Below the pieces are notes generated by a model. The model did no database searches and had not been told where the DNA came from. It saw only the letters and a list, made by a program, of their open reading frames with translations. DNA of 64,000 nucleotides, taken from positions 1 to 64,000 of the forward strand of contig WFXC01000002.1 in NCBI GenBank assembly GCA_015490805.1. The letters run 5' to 3'. The DNA is from Candidatus Kapaibacterium sp. (GTDB lineage Bacteria; Bacteroidota; Ignavibacteria; Kapaibacteriales; WFXC01). The translations under genes were made by a program, and so were the position numbers. Below, one piece after another: positions 43,341-52,674 of this stretch (position 1 is the first letter of the stretch; every line of letters starts with the position of its first letter).

Positions 43341-45929
43341 TTATCGTATCAGTCGGAACTCTACGCGCCGGTTTTGTGCCCTCCCGGCTTCCGTTGCGTT
43401 ACTGGCAACGGGATTGGCTTTACCTTTTCCAACGACACGGATCCGGTCTGGAGCGATTCCCAATTGTTGCAGATAGCGGGCAACGCTTTGCGCCCGGCGG
43501 CGCGAGAGTACAAGATTATACTCATCGCTGCCCACGCTGTCCGTATAGCCAATGATTTCCACCGTCAGCTCTGGGTACTCTTGCAGCAGTTGCGCCAACC
43601 GCCGGATCTCTGGCAGAGACTCAGGTCGAAGCTCAGCTTTATTGAATTCAAAGAAAATGTTCTTGAGCTCAAAAGATTGTTGCTGGAGTTGCTCAATGGG
43701 TACCAGCGTAATGTTTCGGTGGATCTCCGTTGTATCTGCATATTGCTGCTCGTCCCGAAGATCCAGATGCTGCGACAAAGGATAATAGCCATCCGCCACC
43801 GCATAGAATCCGTAATTTTTGCCCAACGGCAGTGCAATGGTATACTGACCGGTTTGAGGATCCGAGGATAATTCTCCAATCACCTTACCTGTCCCCAGAT
43901 CTTCCCATCGAATCTTTGCAAATAACGGTTGTCCCCCTGGCGACCGGACAGTTCCTGTGATGGTGACCACGTGGGAAGGGCGGGCTTTGTGGGGCAGTGT
44001 AATTTTGTAAATATCGTTGGCACCATAACCTTCAGGGCGAATCTGGGCACAATACGCGTATGATCCATTCCGGCTGACAACGTATCCCCAATCATCATCC
44101 GGGCTATTGATCGCCGCACCAATATTGACGGGCGTTGACCATTCAGTCCAACTGGTATCGGAAAGGCGAACCGCTTTAAACACATCTAATTTGCCCAAAC
44201 CGGGATGTCCCGCCGAACTAAAATACAGAGTCTTACCATCCGGATGCAGAAAAGGCGAACGCTCCGCAAAAGGCGTATTGATCACCGGACCCAGATTAAT
44301 CGGCACTGTCCAGCCGGTATCCGTTCGGAACGTAATGTAAATATCCAGATCGCCGCCCGTGAGCCCATCCTCACGGAAAGAATTTTTTCGCCACACTGGC
44401 TTTCCGGGAACGGGACGGTCAGAAATAAAGAGCAGTCCTTTTCCATCCGGCGTAAAGCAGGCATCACCTTCGAAATACTTTGAGTTGACCGGCGGTGGCA
44501 ACGGTTGCGGCGCCGACCATTGACCATTACTATCGCGCCGGGCTAAAAAGAGATCTCCATTGCCAATGCCGTCCGGATAGTTACCAAATACCAGCAATTC
44601 CAGCCCATCAGGTGACACAGCCAGTGGTGCTTCGTGAGAGCGGGTGTTCAGTGGAGAACCGATATTCTCTGCTACCTGCCACTTTCCATTGCGCCATTCA
44701 CTATAAAAAATATCCTCCCCGCCACTCCCATTAGGACGATTCGCAGTGCCAAAGTATAATTGCCGCTCATCCAAGGTTAGCGTCGGTGCAAATTCGTGAT
44801 ACCGCGTGTTAATGGCTGGGCCTAAATTCGTAATAACCACGGAATCCCAGGGCTCTTGGAGTATCTGAAGAATTTGCTCAATGCGTTCTTTCCACTGCGG
44901 ATACCGCCGGGCATAGGCACGATACAATGCCCGGGCACTGTCTTCCAGTCCCCGCTGAAGGAAGTAGCCAATGTAATTTTGGAGCGCTCGAAAAGCTGGC
45001 TCTGACGGTGCCTGCTCCTGAATGAATTTCTGATATGCCGCTAAACGCTGGCGCGTAGCGACCAGATGCACGTATTGCAGATTGCGGTCATACTGCTGAT
45101 AGTTGCCATTTTGCGTTACCGGCGGTGGATAGGAGCGAGTTCCAACGACAAACTCCGTTGCTACAAAATTTTCTGATTGCTGGGTTGCCGATAGAAAAAG
45201 CTGGGACATCGTGGCAGCCCGGGTATCCATCACCCCAATTTGCTTGCCCCAGTTCGTCCCTTTTGTGAGAACGGTCAAAAAATACTCTCCTAAAGCAGTC
45301 ATCGCCGTGATGTGGTATCCCTGCTGCCACAACTGCACCAGCGGATAATCACGGAAAGTGTCCAGTAGCAAAACTTGTTGTTGCTGATCCGGCTGGTAAT
45401 TCCACACAAATAGGAGTGAATCGGCTACGATAGTTGCACATTGAATCTGCCATCCCTGTTCCCACAGCGGTTGCAATTGTTGCTGAATTTCATAAAGCGT
45501 CAACGAGGGGTCTACTTTTATGGAAGTTACTCGCTGACGGAGCGGCGTTATTGGTTGTACCAAAAGGCATACCCATTGTTTTCCTTTATGGTCAGCATCG
45601 AGTATCATCCATCCCTGCGCCCACAATGCACGGATGGTATCTTCCGGGAAACCATCCTCGCTGAGGATCGTTCGATGCTGATACCAATCACCCGCCTCCG
45701 TATAGAGAATCGCCCATCGATTGCCACCATAATGGACTCGAATAGGAAAAAACCCTTTTTGTCGTCGTTCTTCGATCCGCTGTATGGATAGTACGGAATC
45801 CAACTGGAAAGAAGTTCCTACATACGGCGTATTCGCAGTGACCACCAGCGTAAAGACCGTTGCCTTTGCAAACAGATTCACAACGCTGATCCCTGCCACC
45901 AGCGCCAAACTCCACCACCACTTATTCAT
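43341..45929 (-). CDS. OmpA-family protein with PD40 (WD40-like) repeats
   Basis: An 862-residue outer-envelope protein. A signal peptide lies at residues 1-22 (WWWSLALVAGISVVNLFA). A long N-terminal repeat-like domain (residues ~40-290) with Trp-rich phrases (LWAQGWMILDADHKGKQW, LWEQGWQIQCATIVADSLLF) follows, then helical TPR-like repeats (~300-360). PD40 propeller blades have phrases such as TLTLDERQLYFGTANR and ACFTPDGKGLLFISDRP. A carboxypeptidase-regulatory-like domain (GTVRSPGGQPLFAKIRW) and a C-terminal OmpA domain (IFFEFNKAELRPESLPEI, IIGYTDSVGSDEYNLVLSRR, AQNRRVEFRLI) complete it. ATG at 45929 has GGGGAG before it. It is the last gene of the respiratory transcript unit, or a separate unit 36 bases on. 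Confidence 0.85.
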   Translation of the reverse strand: MNKWWWSLALVAGISVVNLFAKATVFTLVVTANTPYVGTSFQLDSVLSIQRIEERRQKGFFPIRVHYGGNRWAILYTEAGDWYQHRTILSEDGFPEDTIRALWAQGWMILDADHKGKQWVCLLVQPITPLRQRVTSIKVDPSLTLYEIQQQLQPLWEQGWQIQCATIVADSLLFVWNYQPDQQQQVLLLDTFRDYPLVQLWQQGYHITAMTALGEYFLTVLTKGTNWGKQIGVMDTRAATMSQLFLSATQQSENFVATEFVVGTRSYPPPVTQNGNYQQYDRNLQYVHLVATRQRLAAYQKFIQEQAPSEPAFRALQNYIGYFLQRGLEDSARALYRAYARRYPQWKERIEQILQILQEPWDSVVITNLGPAINTRYHEFAPTLTLDERQLYFGTANRPNGSGGEDIFYSEWRNGKWQVAENIGSPLNTRSHEAPLAVSPDGLELLVFGNYPDGIGNGDLFLARRDSNGQWSAPQPLPPPVNSKYFEGDACFTPDGKGLLFISDRPVPGKPVWRKNSFREDGLTGGDLDIYITFRTDTGWTVPINLGPVINTPFAERSPFLHPDGKTLYFSSAGHPGLGKLDVFKAVRLSDTSWTEWSTPVNIGAAINSPDDDWGYVVSRNGSYAYCAQIRPEGYGANDIYKITLPHKARPSHVVTITGTVRSPGGQPLFAKIRWEDLGTGKVIGELSSDPQTGQYTIALPLGKNYGFYAVADGYYPLSQHLDLRDEQQYADTTEIHRNITLVPIEQLQQQSFELKNIFFEFNKAELRPESLPEIRRLAQLLQEYPELTVEIIGYTDSVGSDEYNLVLSRRRAQSVARYLQQLGIAPDRIRVVGKGKANPVASNATEAGRAQNRRVEFRLIR

Positions 45930-45965
45930 AAGCTCCCCTTTCAAACAAACCACACCCCTGTGTTA

Positions 45966-46871
45966 CTATCCATTGGACGGACGTTTGGTCACTTTCCTGT
46001 AGCCAGGAGATTCAAACTGCTGCTTGCGGATCCAGCGTATCTTGCGCAAATCAAGCGTAAAATTCCGGGGTGTCATCTCCACAAAGATATACGCCAAAAC
46101 GGCTGCTAAGTCAAGATCTGAAACCTTGGGAGATAAAGGAGGCATTCGTCGTCCCTGATACACCACTCCATTGACTTTGATAGGACGCTGCAATCCAAAG
46201 ACGACATTGTGAATTATAGTGTCGATCGGTTGCTGTGCCAGATAGTCAGAATTTTTCAGCGGTGGATAAACACTGGGTCTTCCTTTTCCATCCAGGCCGT
46301 GGCAATTGCGACAATACCATCGATATACCTTTTGCCCGTGTTTTAACAGTAGATCCCGCGGTATTTGCTCGATATCCAGTCCCTTCTGTGGCTCCAGTAC
46401 TTCCGCCGTTGTTACTGGCTGTCCCTGTTGCCGATAGAACGCCACCGTATCAGCAGAGATGATGGGACCTAAATTCGTCCATGCATTGTAAACATACGAC
46501 ATCACTTGAGCCAACTGCTGATCTGTTAAGAACTGCGCAAAGGGCTGGTGGAAACTTTGGTATTCTTCATTGTTGACCACCATCCGTCCTTTGTACCCAA
46601 AGAGCAACAATCGAATGAGATGCTCCACCGGGTGAGTACGCAGATAATCTGCATTTGCCAATGGCGGCACTTCGCCGGGTATGCCTCGACCGTGGCTTTT
46701 GTGACAACTGGCACAATAGGTGGTGTAAAGCGGCTCCCCTGCCTGAACAGCCGCCGGGATAGCGGACTTATGCTGAAAGAACTCACTAATTGCTAAGATG
46801 CCAAATCCGACAAGAAGCAACACAACCACGACCAGTACTACATATTTTCGACCCCACAATTCCATTGACAT
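45966..46871 (-). CDS. dihaem c-type cytochrome, membrane-anchored
   Basis: A 301-residue protein with one N-terminal membrane helix (YVVLVVVVLLLVGFGILAI) and two class I cytochrome c domains facing the periplasm. The haem sites are YCASCHKSHG near residue 53 and YCRNCHGLDG near residue 180. Each domain has the same closing phrase pattern (QPFAQFLTDQQLAQVMSYVY; GRRMPPLSPKVSDLDLAAV). Met ligands are probably in the second domain (RRMPPL). It likely carries electrons to the ba3 oxidase encoded upstream. ATG 46871 has GGAAG before it. Confidence 0.85.
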   Translation of the reverse strand: MSMELWGRKYVVLVVVVLLLVGFGILAISEFFQHKSAIPAAVQAGEPLYTTYCASCHKSHGRGIPGEVPPLANADYLRTHPVEHLIRLLLFGYKGRMVVNNEEYQSFHQPFAQFLTDQQLAQVMSYVYNAWTNLGPIISADTVAFYRQQGQPVTTAEVLEPQKGLDIEQIPRDLLLKHGQKVYRWYCRNCHGLDGKGRPSVYPPLKNSDYLAQQPIDTIIHNVVFGLQRPIKVNGVVYQGRRMPPLSPKVSDLDLAAVLAYIFVEMTPRNFTLDLRKIRWIRKQQFESPGYRKVTKRPSNG

Positions 46872-47022
46872 TGTCTTCCATCCCAATTCTATAACTGCTC
46901 ATTTGCGAAGGAACCCAGCGCTATATAGCATCCTTCCAGTATTGCAATTGCTGGAGTTCGCCGCTGCCACTGTCCTCGCTCCGCCACTGTGTCCTACACC
47001 TGTGACTTTCCAAGGTTACTTC

Positions 47023-47454
47023 TTACCGACGCTTTACGGAAACGACGATGTATTGTGATGGCTTTCGGGCAAAGGAAAACGCAACTTCAATGCTATCGCC
47101 AACTGATAGCGAACGCCTTAACTGAATTAACATAATGTGATAATCACCGGGACGAAAAGAAAAAGTCGAATGTGGGGGAATCACCACTCCCTCGGGAACC
47201 GGCTGCATCATTGCAATCCCATCGGTATGAACCGTCCGATGGATTTCAGTCACCTTTGCCGCAGGACTGGTTACCGTCCGCAGCGTCTCCGGAAAATCCG
47301 TGTTGTTCTCAATGACGCCGTACAGAGCAGCATTGAACCCCTCTTTTCCCGGCGTAGCCCGAAAATTCCGGAATTCAAGCTCTCCGGTGGAATCAGAGGA
47401 AGAACACGCCCATAGCAATAGGAGTAAGAAACCAACAGCTCCTTGCCGCTTCAT
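47023..47454 (-). CDS. PCu(A)C-type copper chaperone, lipoprotein
   Basis: A 143-residue protein with a lipoprotein signal (LLLLLWACSSS, Cys near residue 17). The PCu(A)C/DUF461 copper-binding pattern follows: KVTEIHRTVHTDGIAMMQPV and RPGDYHIMLIQL, providing the His and Met ligands. In Thermus and others, PCu(A)C loads the CuA centre of ba3-type oxidase subunit II. Its start overlaps the end of the SCO gene by ATGA, in accord with that role. Confidence 0.88.
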   Translation of the reverse strand: MKRQGAVGFLLLLLWACSSSDSTGELEFRNFRATPGKEGFNAALYGVIENNTDFPETLRTVTSPAAKVTEIHRTVHTDGIAMMQPVPEGVVIPPHSTFSFRPGDYHIMLIQLRRSLSVGDSIEVAFSFARKPSQYIVVSVKRR

Positions 47455-48098
47455 TGTTGCGAAAGCAACTGCTGAACATCCCGCACTACCCTCTCCACAT
47501 CTGCCTCACTGCCTTTATACCGCTGTCGTTCTCTCCCCTGGCGGTCGAATAAGCACAGAGCGTCGGTGTGGTTAATGAAATAGTAAGCAGTCCCGTCAGG
47601 CAACTTTTTTAGAGGCGATCGCACTGCGTAAATTTCCATTGCTGAGCGCAATGAGTCAATCGTCGCAATGGTTCCTGTCAACAGTCGCCACCGTTGCAAA
47701 TCCAGTTGATACAAATCGGCATAATCTCGCAGTTGCTGTGGAGTATCCCGCTGCGGGTCCAGTGTGATCAGCACAAACCGTACCGGAAGTTCCTCCGGTA
47801 TACGTTCGCTCGCTTGAAGAAGGCGATCGGTGGTAAGGGGACAAATATCGGGACAAGCGGTATAAGTGAAAGCTACCAACAACACTGTATCCCGAAAATC
47901 GGCAGGAAAAGCGACTGAACGCCCGTTCTGATCGATAAGTCGAAACGCCTTCTTGGAAAGATCATGCTCGACTGGAAATTCGGAGGAACAGCGAACGAGC
48001 AGGATACTAACGACCAACAGAAACAGGATCTCAGAGAACCATCCTGGACGGCGATTCTCCGGCTTTTCGTTATTCTCCACTATTTTGCTGAGTGTCAT
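47451..48098 (-). CDS. SCO1/SenC-family copper/thiol protein
   Basis: A 215-residue protein with one membrane helix (LFLLVVSILLVRC, with a Cys that may be lipidated) and a thioredoxin fold. The copper-binding CxxxCP motif reads TACPDICPLT, and the conserved His is in FINHTDALCLFD. SCO proteins help assemble CuA in cytochrome oxidase. It lies after coxA with a 29-base overlap if the ATG at 48098 is used; other in-frame starts exist upstream but would read through the coxA tail. PCu(A)C follows directly. Confidence 0.88.
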   Translation of the reverse strand: MTLSKIVENNEKPENRRPGWFSEILFLLVVSILLVRCSSEFPVEHDLSKKAFRLIDQNGRSVAFPADFRDTVLLVAFTYTACPDICPLTTDRLLQASERIPEELPVRFVLITLDPQRDTPQQLRDYADLYQLDLQRWRLLTGTIATIDSLRSAMEIYAVRSPLKKLPDGTAYYFINHTDALCLFDRQGRERQRYKGSEADVERVVRDVQQLLSQQ

Positions 48099-49887
48099 CA
48101 GATGAGGACTCAGCCTGAGATTCCGCTGGGTTTGTTGCTTCGTTCTCTTCGGTCGCTTCGCCCTCTTCGTCTTCAAATTCTTCTTCCTCAAAATCCTCAT
48201 CGTAATATTCTTCCTCTTCCTGCACCAATGGCGCCGGATTATGCGGATCGTATGGCGGCGACGTTCGAGTCGTACTACGCAACACGTCATAAATGACAGG
48301 GATATATGAAAGTACAATGAGAACCACCGCAATGGTTACCCACGGCTTGAAGTTCGCTAAGGCTTTGACCGGTCCTTCGTGATACGCTTCTGAGAGCGGA
48401 AATTCCAACTGCGCTTCTTCTTTAGCGGACGAGAAGAAGCTCACAAAAAAGGTGATGAAATAAACAATGACAGCAATAAACATCAGGATACCACCAATGG
48501 CAGTAATGATCACATACGGCTCCCACTCAGGACGATAGAAGGGGCTATCCGGGTTCAGATACGTTAAACCCAAGTTCGTTCGCCGTGGTTCGCCGTGCAA
48601 TCCACCCCGCATCATTCCAGCGGAGAAGATAAAGAGTCCAATCATCCATAGGTATGGTACGAGGATCGCAAATCCCTTGAGCTGCACGGGTTTACCCGTC
48701 ATCTTCGACACCATATACAACGACATCCCCAGGAACGCTAAGAAGACGGGACCAGCAACCGTCAGGTGGAAATGTCCCGGGATCCAGGAAGTATTGTGTA
48801 CCAGCAAGTTCAGATTGTAGGACGCATTGACGATGCCCGAAATACCGCCGAAGATAAAAATAATGAGTCCAATCAGCAGATAGGGTACCAACCATCGGTT
48901 CGTGTCAAACCACGGCAGCTTTGCCATCCATCCAAACGTTCCGGTTGCGCCGTTTTTTCGCCCGGCATATTCTAAGGAAGCAGCGATCGTAAAAGCAGTA
49001 ATCAGGCTGGGCAAAGCAACTGCGAACGTAAAAACCGCGTGGAGAAACTTCCATTCTGAACCGATACCTGGGTCCGCATACTGATGGTGGGTCCCAACGG
49101 GAATAGAAAACACGATGAACAACATAAAGACCAGACGACCTGCCCAATCGGAGTACAACTTTCCACCGGTCAATTTTGGGAGCATCGTATAGTACATCAC
49201 ATACGCTGGCAACAACCAGAAATAGACCAGCGGGTGACCAAAGAACCAGAACAGTGTTCGCGCCAGCATTACATTGACGCTATCGGTCCATCCCATCGAC
49301 CAGGGAAAGAGCATAAACAACACTTCTACGGCAACCGGGATCGTAGCAATTTGCCATACAATGAATGTTGCAAAGATCCCTACCACTGCCAGCGGCGTTT
49401 TCTGTCCCGGATTTTCCCGCCGCCATTGGAGATAAACAGGAATCCAGTTCCAGAAAGCGACCCAGGATCCAACCACTGCTAGTGCTAACCCCAGATAAAA
49501 CAGCGGATGCGCCTTCATTGGAGGATAGAACGTATACAACACCGACGCCTGTCCGGTCAGCATTGCATAAGCAGCAAAGACAACGCCAATCACCATCAAC
49601 CAGAATGACAACCACGCCACTTTCAGATTAATCGGCTTTTTCAGCGCATACCAGACCAGGGCATTGCCAAAAGCAACGGCAAAAAAGGTCGTAAACACAA
49701 TAGCGTTAATCACACCGTGCAGCGTTAATCCCTGATAGTATTCGATGCCCAACGCCTCGGTATTCTGTATCCATCCAGCGCGAAACAATACCTGCAACAA
49801 CCCATCCAGCACTCCCAGAATCAAGAGCACCGTTGGGATAAACAGCAACCAGAGGGTTAGACTCTTGAGCGATTTATCAACTTTCAT
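48070..49887 (-). CDS. ba3-type cytochrome c oxidase subunit I
   Basis: A 605-residue catalytic subunit of a B-family haem-copper oxidase. I count 13 membrane helices. Active-site features: LHGVINAIVF (low-spin haem His), FGHPLVYFWLLPAYVM (CuB His and crosslinked Tyr), VGTHHQYADPG (CuB His pair) and WIPGHFHLTVAG (haem a3 and a His). Sequence pattern is closest to Thermus CbaA. The last ~60 residues are strikingly acidic (VQEEEEYYDEDFEEEEFEDE), after helix 13, so they should face the periplasm. ATG at 49887 has GAGGGAG upstream and overlaps subunit II by 11 bases; a GTG-type start at 49923 is possible. Confidence 0.93.
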   Translation of the reverse strand: MKVDKSLKSLTLWLLFIPTVLLILGVLDGLLQVLFRAGWIQNTEALGIEYYQGLTLHGVINAIVFTTFFAVAFGNALVWYALKKPINLKVAWLSFWLMVIGVVFAAYAMLTGQASVLYTFYPPMKAHPLFYLGLALAVVGSWVAFWNWIPVYLQWRRENPGQKTPLAVVGIFATFIVWQIATIPVAVEVLFMLFPWSMGWTDSVNVMLARTLFWFFGHPLVYFWLLPAYVMYYTMLPKLTGGKLYSDWAGRLVFMLFIVFSIPVGTHHQYADPGIGSEWKFLHAVFTFAVALPSLITAFTIAASLEYAGRKNGATGTFGWMAKLPWFDTNRWLVPYLLIGLIIFIFGGISGIVNASYNLNLLVHNTSWIPGHFHLTVAGPVFLAFLGMSLYMVSKMTGKPVQLKGFAILVPYLWMIGLFIFSAGMMRGGLHGEPRRTNLGLTYLNPDSPFYRPEWEPYVIITAIGGILMFIAVIVYFITFFVSFFSSAKEEAQLEFPLSEAYHEGPVKALANFKPWVTIAVVLIVLSYIPVIYDVLRSTTRTSPPYDPHNPAPLVQEEEEYYDEDFEEEEFEDEEGEATEENEATNPAESQAESSSDDTQQNSGE

Positions 49888-50407
49888 CTCCCATTTCTCC
49901 CTCAATGTCACCTGCCGATCCATTCAGCGCTTCGTCAGTTCCCATATCTTCCGGCTGGAATTCCTCCGGACTCTTGACAACAATACTGCCAGCCATCATA
50001 TGATGGGCAATACCACAATACTCGTGGCACAGGAAATGATATGTTCCGGGTTCATCAAATTTCACGCGCAAGTAACTAATCTGTCCCGGAATTGCCATCA
50101 TATTGATATCGGTATTGTCAATGTGCAATCCGTGAACAACATCTGCTGAGGTTAAGTAAATATCCAGCGTAGCACCTACTGGAAGCTCAATTTGTGCAGG
50201 ATTGAAATACCACATATGTGCCACGATCTGCAATTCATAATGCAAATTGTCGTGCTGGATTAACTGTCCCTCCTCGAATGGCTCAACGTCTGTAATGCAG
50301 TCCGGGACTGTAATGCCCCATCCGCTGATAGCAGCAACAATTGCAGCCATAAATAGCACCAATACACCAACAGACCAAGCCAGCGCCTGCTTTTCTGCTC
50401 GATCCAT
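49877..50407 (-). CDS. cytochrome c oxidase subunit II (ba3 type, CuA)
   Basis: A 176-residue membrane-anchored CuA subunit. One helix (LAWSVGVLVLFMAAIVAAI) is followed by a cupredoxin domain. The CuA ligands are His in SADVVHGLHID and those in CHEYCGIAHHMM (two Cys, Glu carbonyl, His, Met). The single-helix form is typical of ba3 oxidases, where subunit IIa supplies the other helix. Its start shares a base with the stop of subunit IIa (TGATG), and it overlaps subunit I. Confidence 0.95.
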   Translation of the reverse strand: MDRAEKQALAWSVGVLVLFMAAIVAAISGWGITVPDCITDVEPFEEGQLIQHDNLHYELQIVAHMWYFNPAQIELPVGATLDIYLTSADVVHGLHIDNTDINMMAIPGQISYLRVKFDEPGTYHFLCHEYCGIAHHMMAGSIVVKSPEEFQPEDMGTDEALNGSAGDIEGEMGDES

Positions 50408-50538
50408 CAGCTCCCCCTTTCAATTAACTCCAGATAAATCGAGCCCCACATCACTATGTACAACAAAATTAACAGTAGGAAGAAAGTAATCGCTCCCTTT
50501 GGAAAGAATTCTTCCCCTTCCATCTTTTCCGGAGCCAT
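50407..50538 (-). CDS. cytochrome c oxidase subunit IIa (ba3 type)
   Basis: A 43-residue protein: MAPEKMEGEEFFPKGAITFF..., then one membrane helix (FLLLILLYIVMWGSIYLEL) and ERGS. The size, single helix and N-terminal segment just before subunit II match CbaD/subunit IIa of ba3 oxidases, which replaces the first helix of canonical subunit II. It is easily missed by gene finders. The stop TGA overlaps the ATG of subunit II (TGATG). Confidence 0.8.
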   Translation of the reverse strand: MAPEKMEGEEFFPKGAITFFLLLILLYIVMWGSIYLELIERGS

Positions 50539-50664
50539 CGCACTACCCCACTTTATGGAACTCTACTCTCTAATGCCCTCTTTTCCACAGACAATGGTAC
50601 CCATGGGCACACCATTTGCCACTTTCTCCCCTTTCCTGATTACACCACTGCCACCTCCAGTTGC

Positions 50665-51120
50665 TTACTTCTTCCGCTTCTTCCGTTTCTTCTTTCCTTT
50701 TTTTTTAATCGGGCCCTCTTTCTTCGCCTTCTTTACATCCTCAACTGTAATAACCCCCCCAGGATTACCCCAACTGTTGTACATATATGTTGCCACAGCA
50801 GCAATGTCTTTGTCTGTATATGTCTTTGGCAACGGATTCATCACGCCGTTGTACCGCTTGCCATTGACTGTGATGGGACCACTTAATCCAAAAATAATCG
50901 CTCGCAGGACATAAATCTTATCGTGTTTCTTCAACCAGTCACTCTTTGCCAGCGGCGGATAGATTCCAGGCTGTCCCTCACCATCGGGACCGTGGCAGGT
51001 CATACAGTAACTCCTGTACACCTTTTTTCCCTTCATCATCACCGCCTTGCTGGGCTTTTCTGCCCAAAGGGCAGACAGACTTAACCCCACCATCAACAAT
51101 AACACACCGACTTTCCGCAT
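50665..51120 (-). CDS. monohaem cytochrome c with polybasic tail
   Basis: A 151-residue periplasmic cytochrome. The signal peptide ends near LSALWAEK (residue ~20). The haem motif is YCMTCHGPDGEG at about residues 38-42, and Met in YNGVMNPLPK is a likely axial ligand. The C-terminal end is extremely basic (IKKKGKKKRKKRKK). It is the first gene of the oxidase operon and is probably the electron donor to CuA. A TAnnTTTG promoter lies 59 bases upstream. Confidence 0.9.
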   Translation of the reverse strand: MRKVGVLLLMVGLSLSALWAEKPSKAVMMKGKKVYRSYCMTCHGPDGEGQPGIYPPLAKSDWLKKHDKIYVLRAIIFGLSGPITVNGKRYNGVMNPLPKTYTDKDIAAVATYMYNSWGNPGGVITVEDVKKAKKEGPIKKKGKKKRKKRKK

Positions 51121-51178
51121 CTTGCTTCTCCGTAGTTGATAAAACTTATCGCTTTCTGAAAAAGCTCTATCCGATTTA

Positions 51179-51210
51179 CAAATTTAGGATTTTTTGATCA
51201 ATTGCCCAAA
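51179..51210 (-). promoter_or_regulatory. Bacteroidota-type promoter of the cytochrome oxidase operon
   Basis: On the minus strand: TTTG (51210-51207), 20 bases, TAAATTTG (51186-51179). It matches the -33/-7 consensus exactly, with the ATG of the cytochrome c gene 58 bases on. 51211-51338, up to ruvC, shows no other feature. Confidence 0.78.
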
Positions 51211-51338
51211 CTCTGAGACCAAACATCTATGCAATCTACACAACCTACTCAAGCAACCCAGGTTATGAAACTACGCTTGCAACTGATAATGGCAGGTCCA
51301 CAGCTCGAACTTGCAAAGCAGAATTCCACAACATCCCT

Positions 51339-51881
51339 TTACTTCCGGTAAATGCGTTCAGGATATTCCTGCACAAATTCTTTCCAGCTCTTGCTATGGT
51401 GCTGGGGCGTATGTTTCTTCAAGCCGTGGCATAAAGCAACGGCCAACGCATCAGTAACATCGTAAAACTCTGGAGTTTCTCGAATTGCCAGGAGCTTCTG
51501 CACCATATACTGCACCTGAGATTTGGCAGCATTGCCCCGCCCGGTTACCGCTTTCTTGACTTCGCGCGGGGAATACTCGACAATTGGAATATCTCGCAGG
51601 ATGGAAGGAAGCAAAGCAGCACTGCGTGCCTGCGCTAATTTAACCAGAGAAGCAGCATTTTTGCCATAGAACAACGACTCGATCGCTGTTTCGTCCGGCA
51701 AACTACGTTCCACGACGGCTTCCATCCGACGGAAAATATCGCGCAATCGAAGAGGAAGTGACCGGTGAGATTTTCCCACTTCGATAACACCATATTCCAC
51801 AACCGTGAATTGCTGGCCCTGCTGTTCTACTACGCCGTATCCACAGAGCAAACTGCCGGGATCAATACCCAAGATACGCAC
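51339..51881 (-). CDS. ruvC: crossover junction endodeoxyribonuclease RuvC
   Basis: A 180-residue Holliday-junction resolvase with MRILGIDPGSLLCGYGVVE at the N-terminus (catalytic Asp7), Glu in TAIESLFYGKNAAS and the acidic C-terminal site in FYDVTDALAVALCH. It resolves recombination intermediates with RuvAB, which are not in this window. It is the last of the recJ-yebC-ruvC minus-strand set, 28 bases after yebC, a neighbourhood common in bacteria. Confidence 0.96.
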   Translation of the reverse strand: MRILGIDPGSLLCGYGVVEQQGQQFTVVEYGVIEVGKSHRSLPLRLRDIFRRMEAVVERSLPDETAIESLFYGKNAASLVKLAQARSAALLPSILRDIPIVEYSPREVKKAVTGRGNAAKSQVQYMVQKLLAIRETPEFYDVTDALAVALCHGLKKHTPQHHSKSWKEFVQEYPERIYRK

Positions 51882-51909
51882 AATCGTGGCTCACTTCGTC
51901 TGTCACATT

Positions 51910-52671
51910 CTATTGCGATTGCGCCTGCAACTCTTCGAGAATTTCGTCGTCGACTTCAAAATTCGCATAGACATTCTGTACATCATCGTGATCCTCCAGC
52001 GCCTCCAGCAGCTTCAGCACCTTTCGAGCGACGGCTGGATCTTCTACTTTGAGTGTTGTCGATGGCACAAATTCCACTTTTGCTTCCTTCACACCGAGTT
52101 GCTGTTGTTCAAAAAACTGCTGGACCTGCGATAGTTTTCCCGGCTCCGTGTACACGATAAAGAAATCCGATTCTTCGACCATATCCTCCGCATCCGCTTC
52201 CAGCACGTACTCCAGCATCTGTTCTTCAGTTACCCCGTCTTTCTCTACGTAAAGCACACCCCGGCGTTGAAAATTCCACGCTACCGATCCCGCCTCTGCC
52301 ATACTGCCACCGTGCCGACTGAGCAAGTGGCGCAATTCCGAAACAGTTCGATTGCGATTATCAGTCATAACAGCGATCATCAGCGCCACACCACCGGGGG
52401 CATAGCCTTCGTAGATAACTTCCTCAATTGTATCACCGCCCAACTCTCCCGTTCCCCGTTTAATCGCCCGTTGAATACTATCATTGGGCATATTCGCTGC
52501 CCGCGCATTCTGAATGGCTATGCGGAGCCGCGGGTTGTTCTCAGGATTGCCTCCCCCTTCACGGGCAGCAATGGTGATTTCCCGACTGAGCTTGGTAAAT
52601 AACTTGCCCCGTTTGGCATCCATCGCCGCCTTGCGATGCTTGATATTTGCCCATTTACTATGCCCTGCCAT
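51910..52671 (-). CDS. yebC: YebC/PmpR-family protein
   Basis: A 253-residue member of the TACO1/YebC family, starting with the invariant MAGHSKWANIKHRKAAMD. Also present: NPRLRIAIQNARAANMPNDS, EEVIYEGYAPGGVALMIAV and the C-terminal DDVQNVYANFEV. Family members regulate transcription or, by recent views, help ribosomes at polyproline stretches. It lies between recJ and ruvC with 3- and 28-base spacings. Confidence 0.96.
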   Translation of the reverse strand: MAGHSKWANIKHRKAAMDAKRGKLFTKLSREITIAAREGGGNPENNPRLRIAIQNARAANMPNDSIQRAIKRGTGELGGDTIEEVIYEGYAPGGVALMIAVMTDNRNRTVSELRHLLSRHGGSMAEAGSVAWNFQRRGVLYVEKDGVTEEQMLEYVLEADAEDMVEESDFFIVYTEPGKLSQVQQFFEQQQLGVKEAKVEFVPSTTLKVEDPAVARKVLKLLEALEDHDDVQNVYANFEVDDEILEELQAQSQ

Positions 52672-52674
52672 CGC

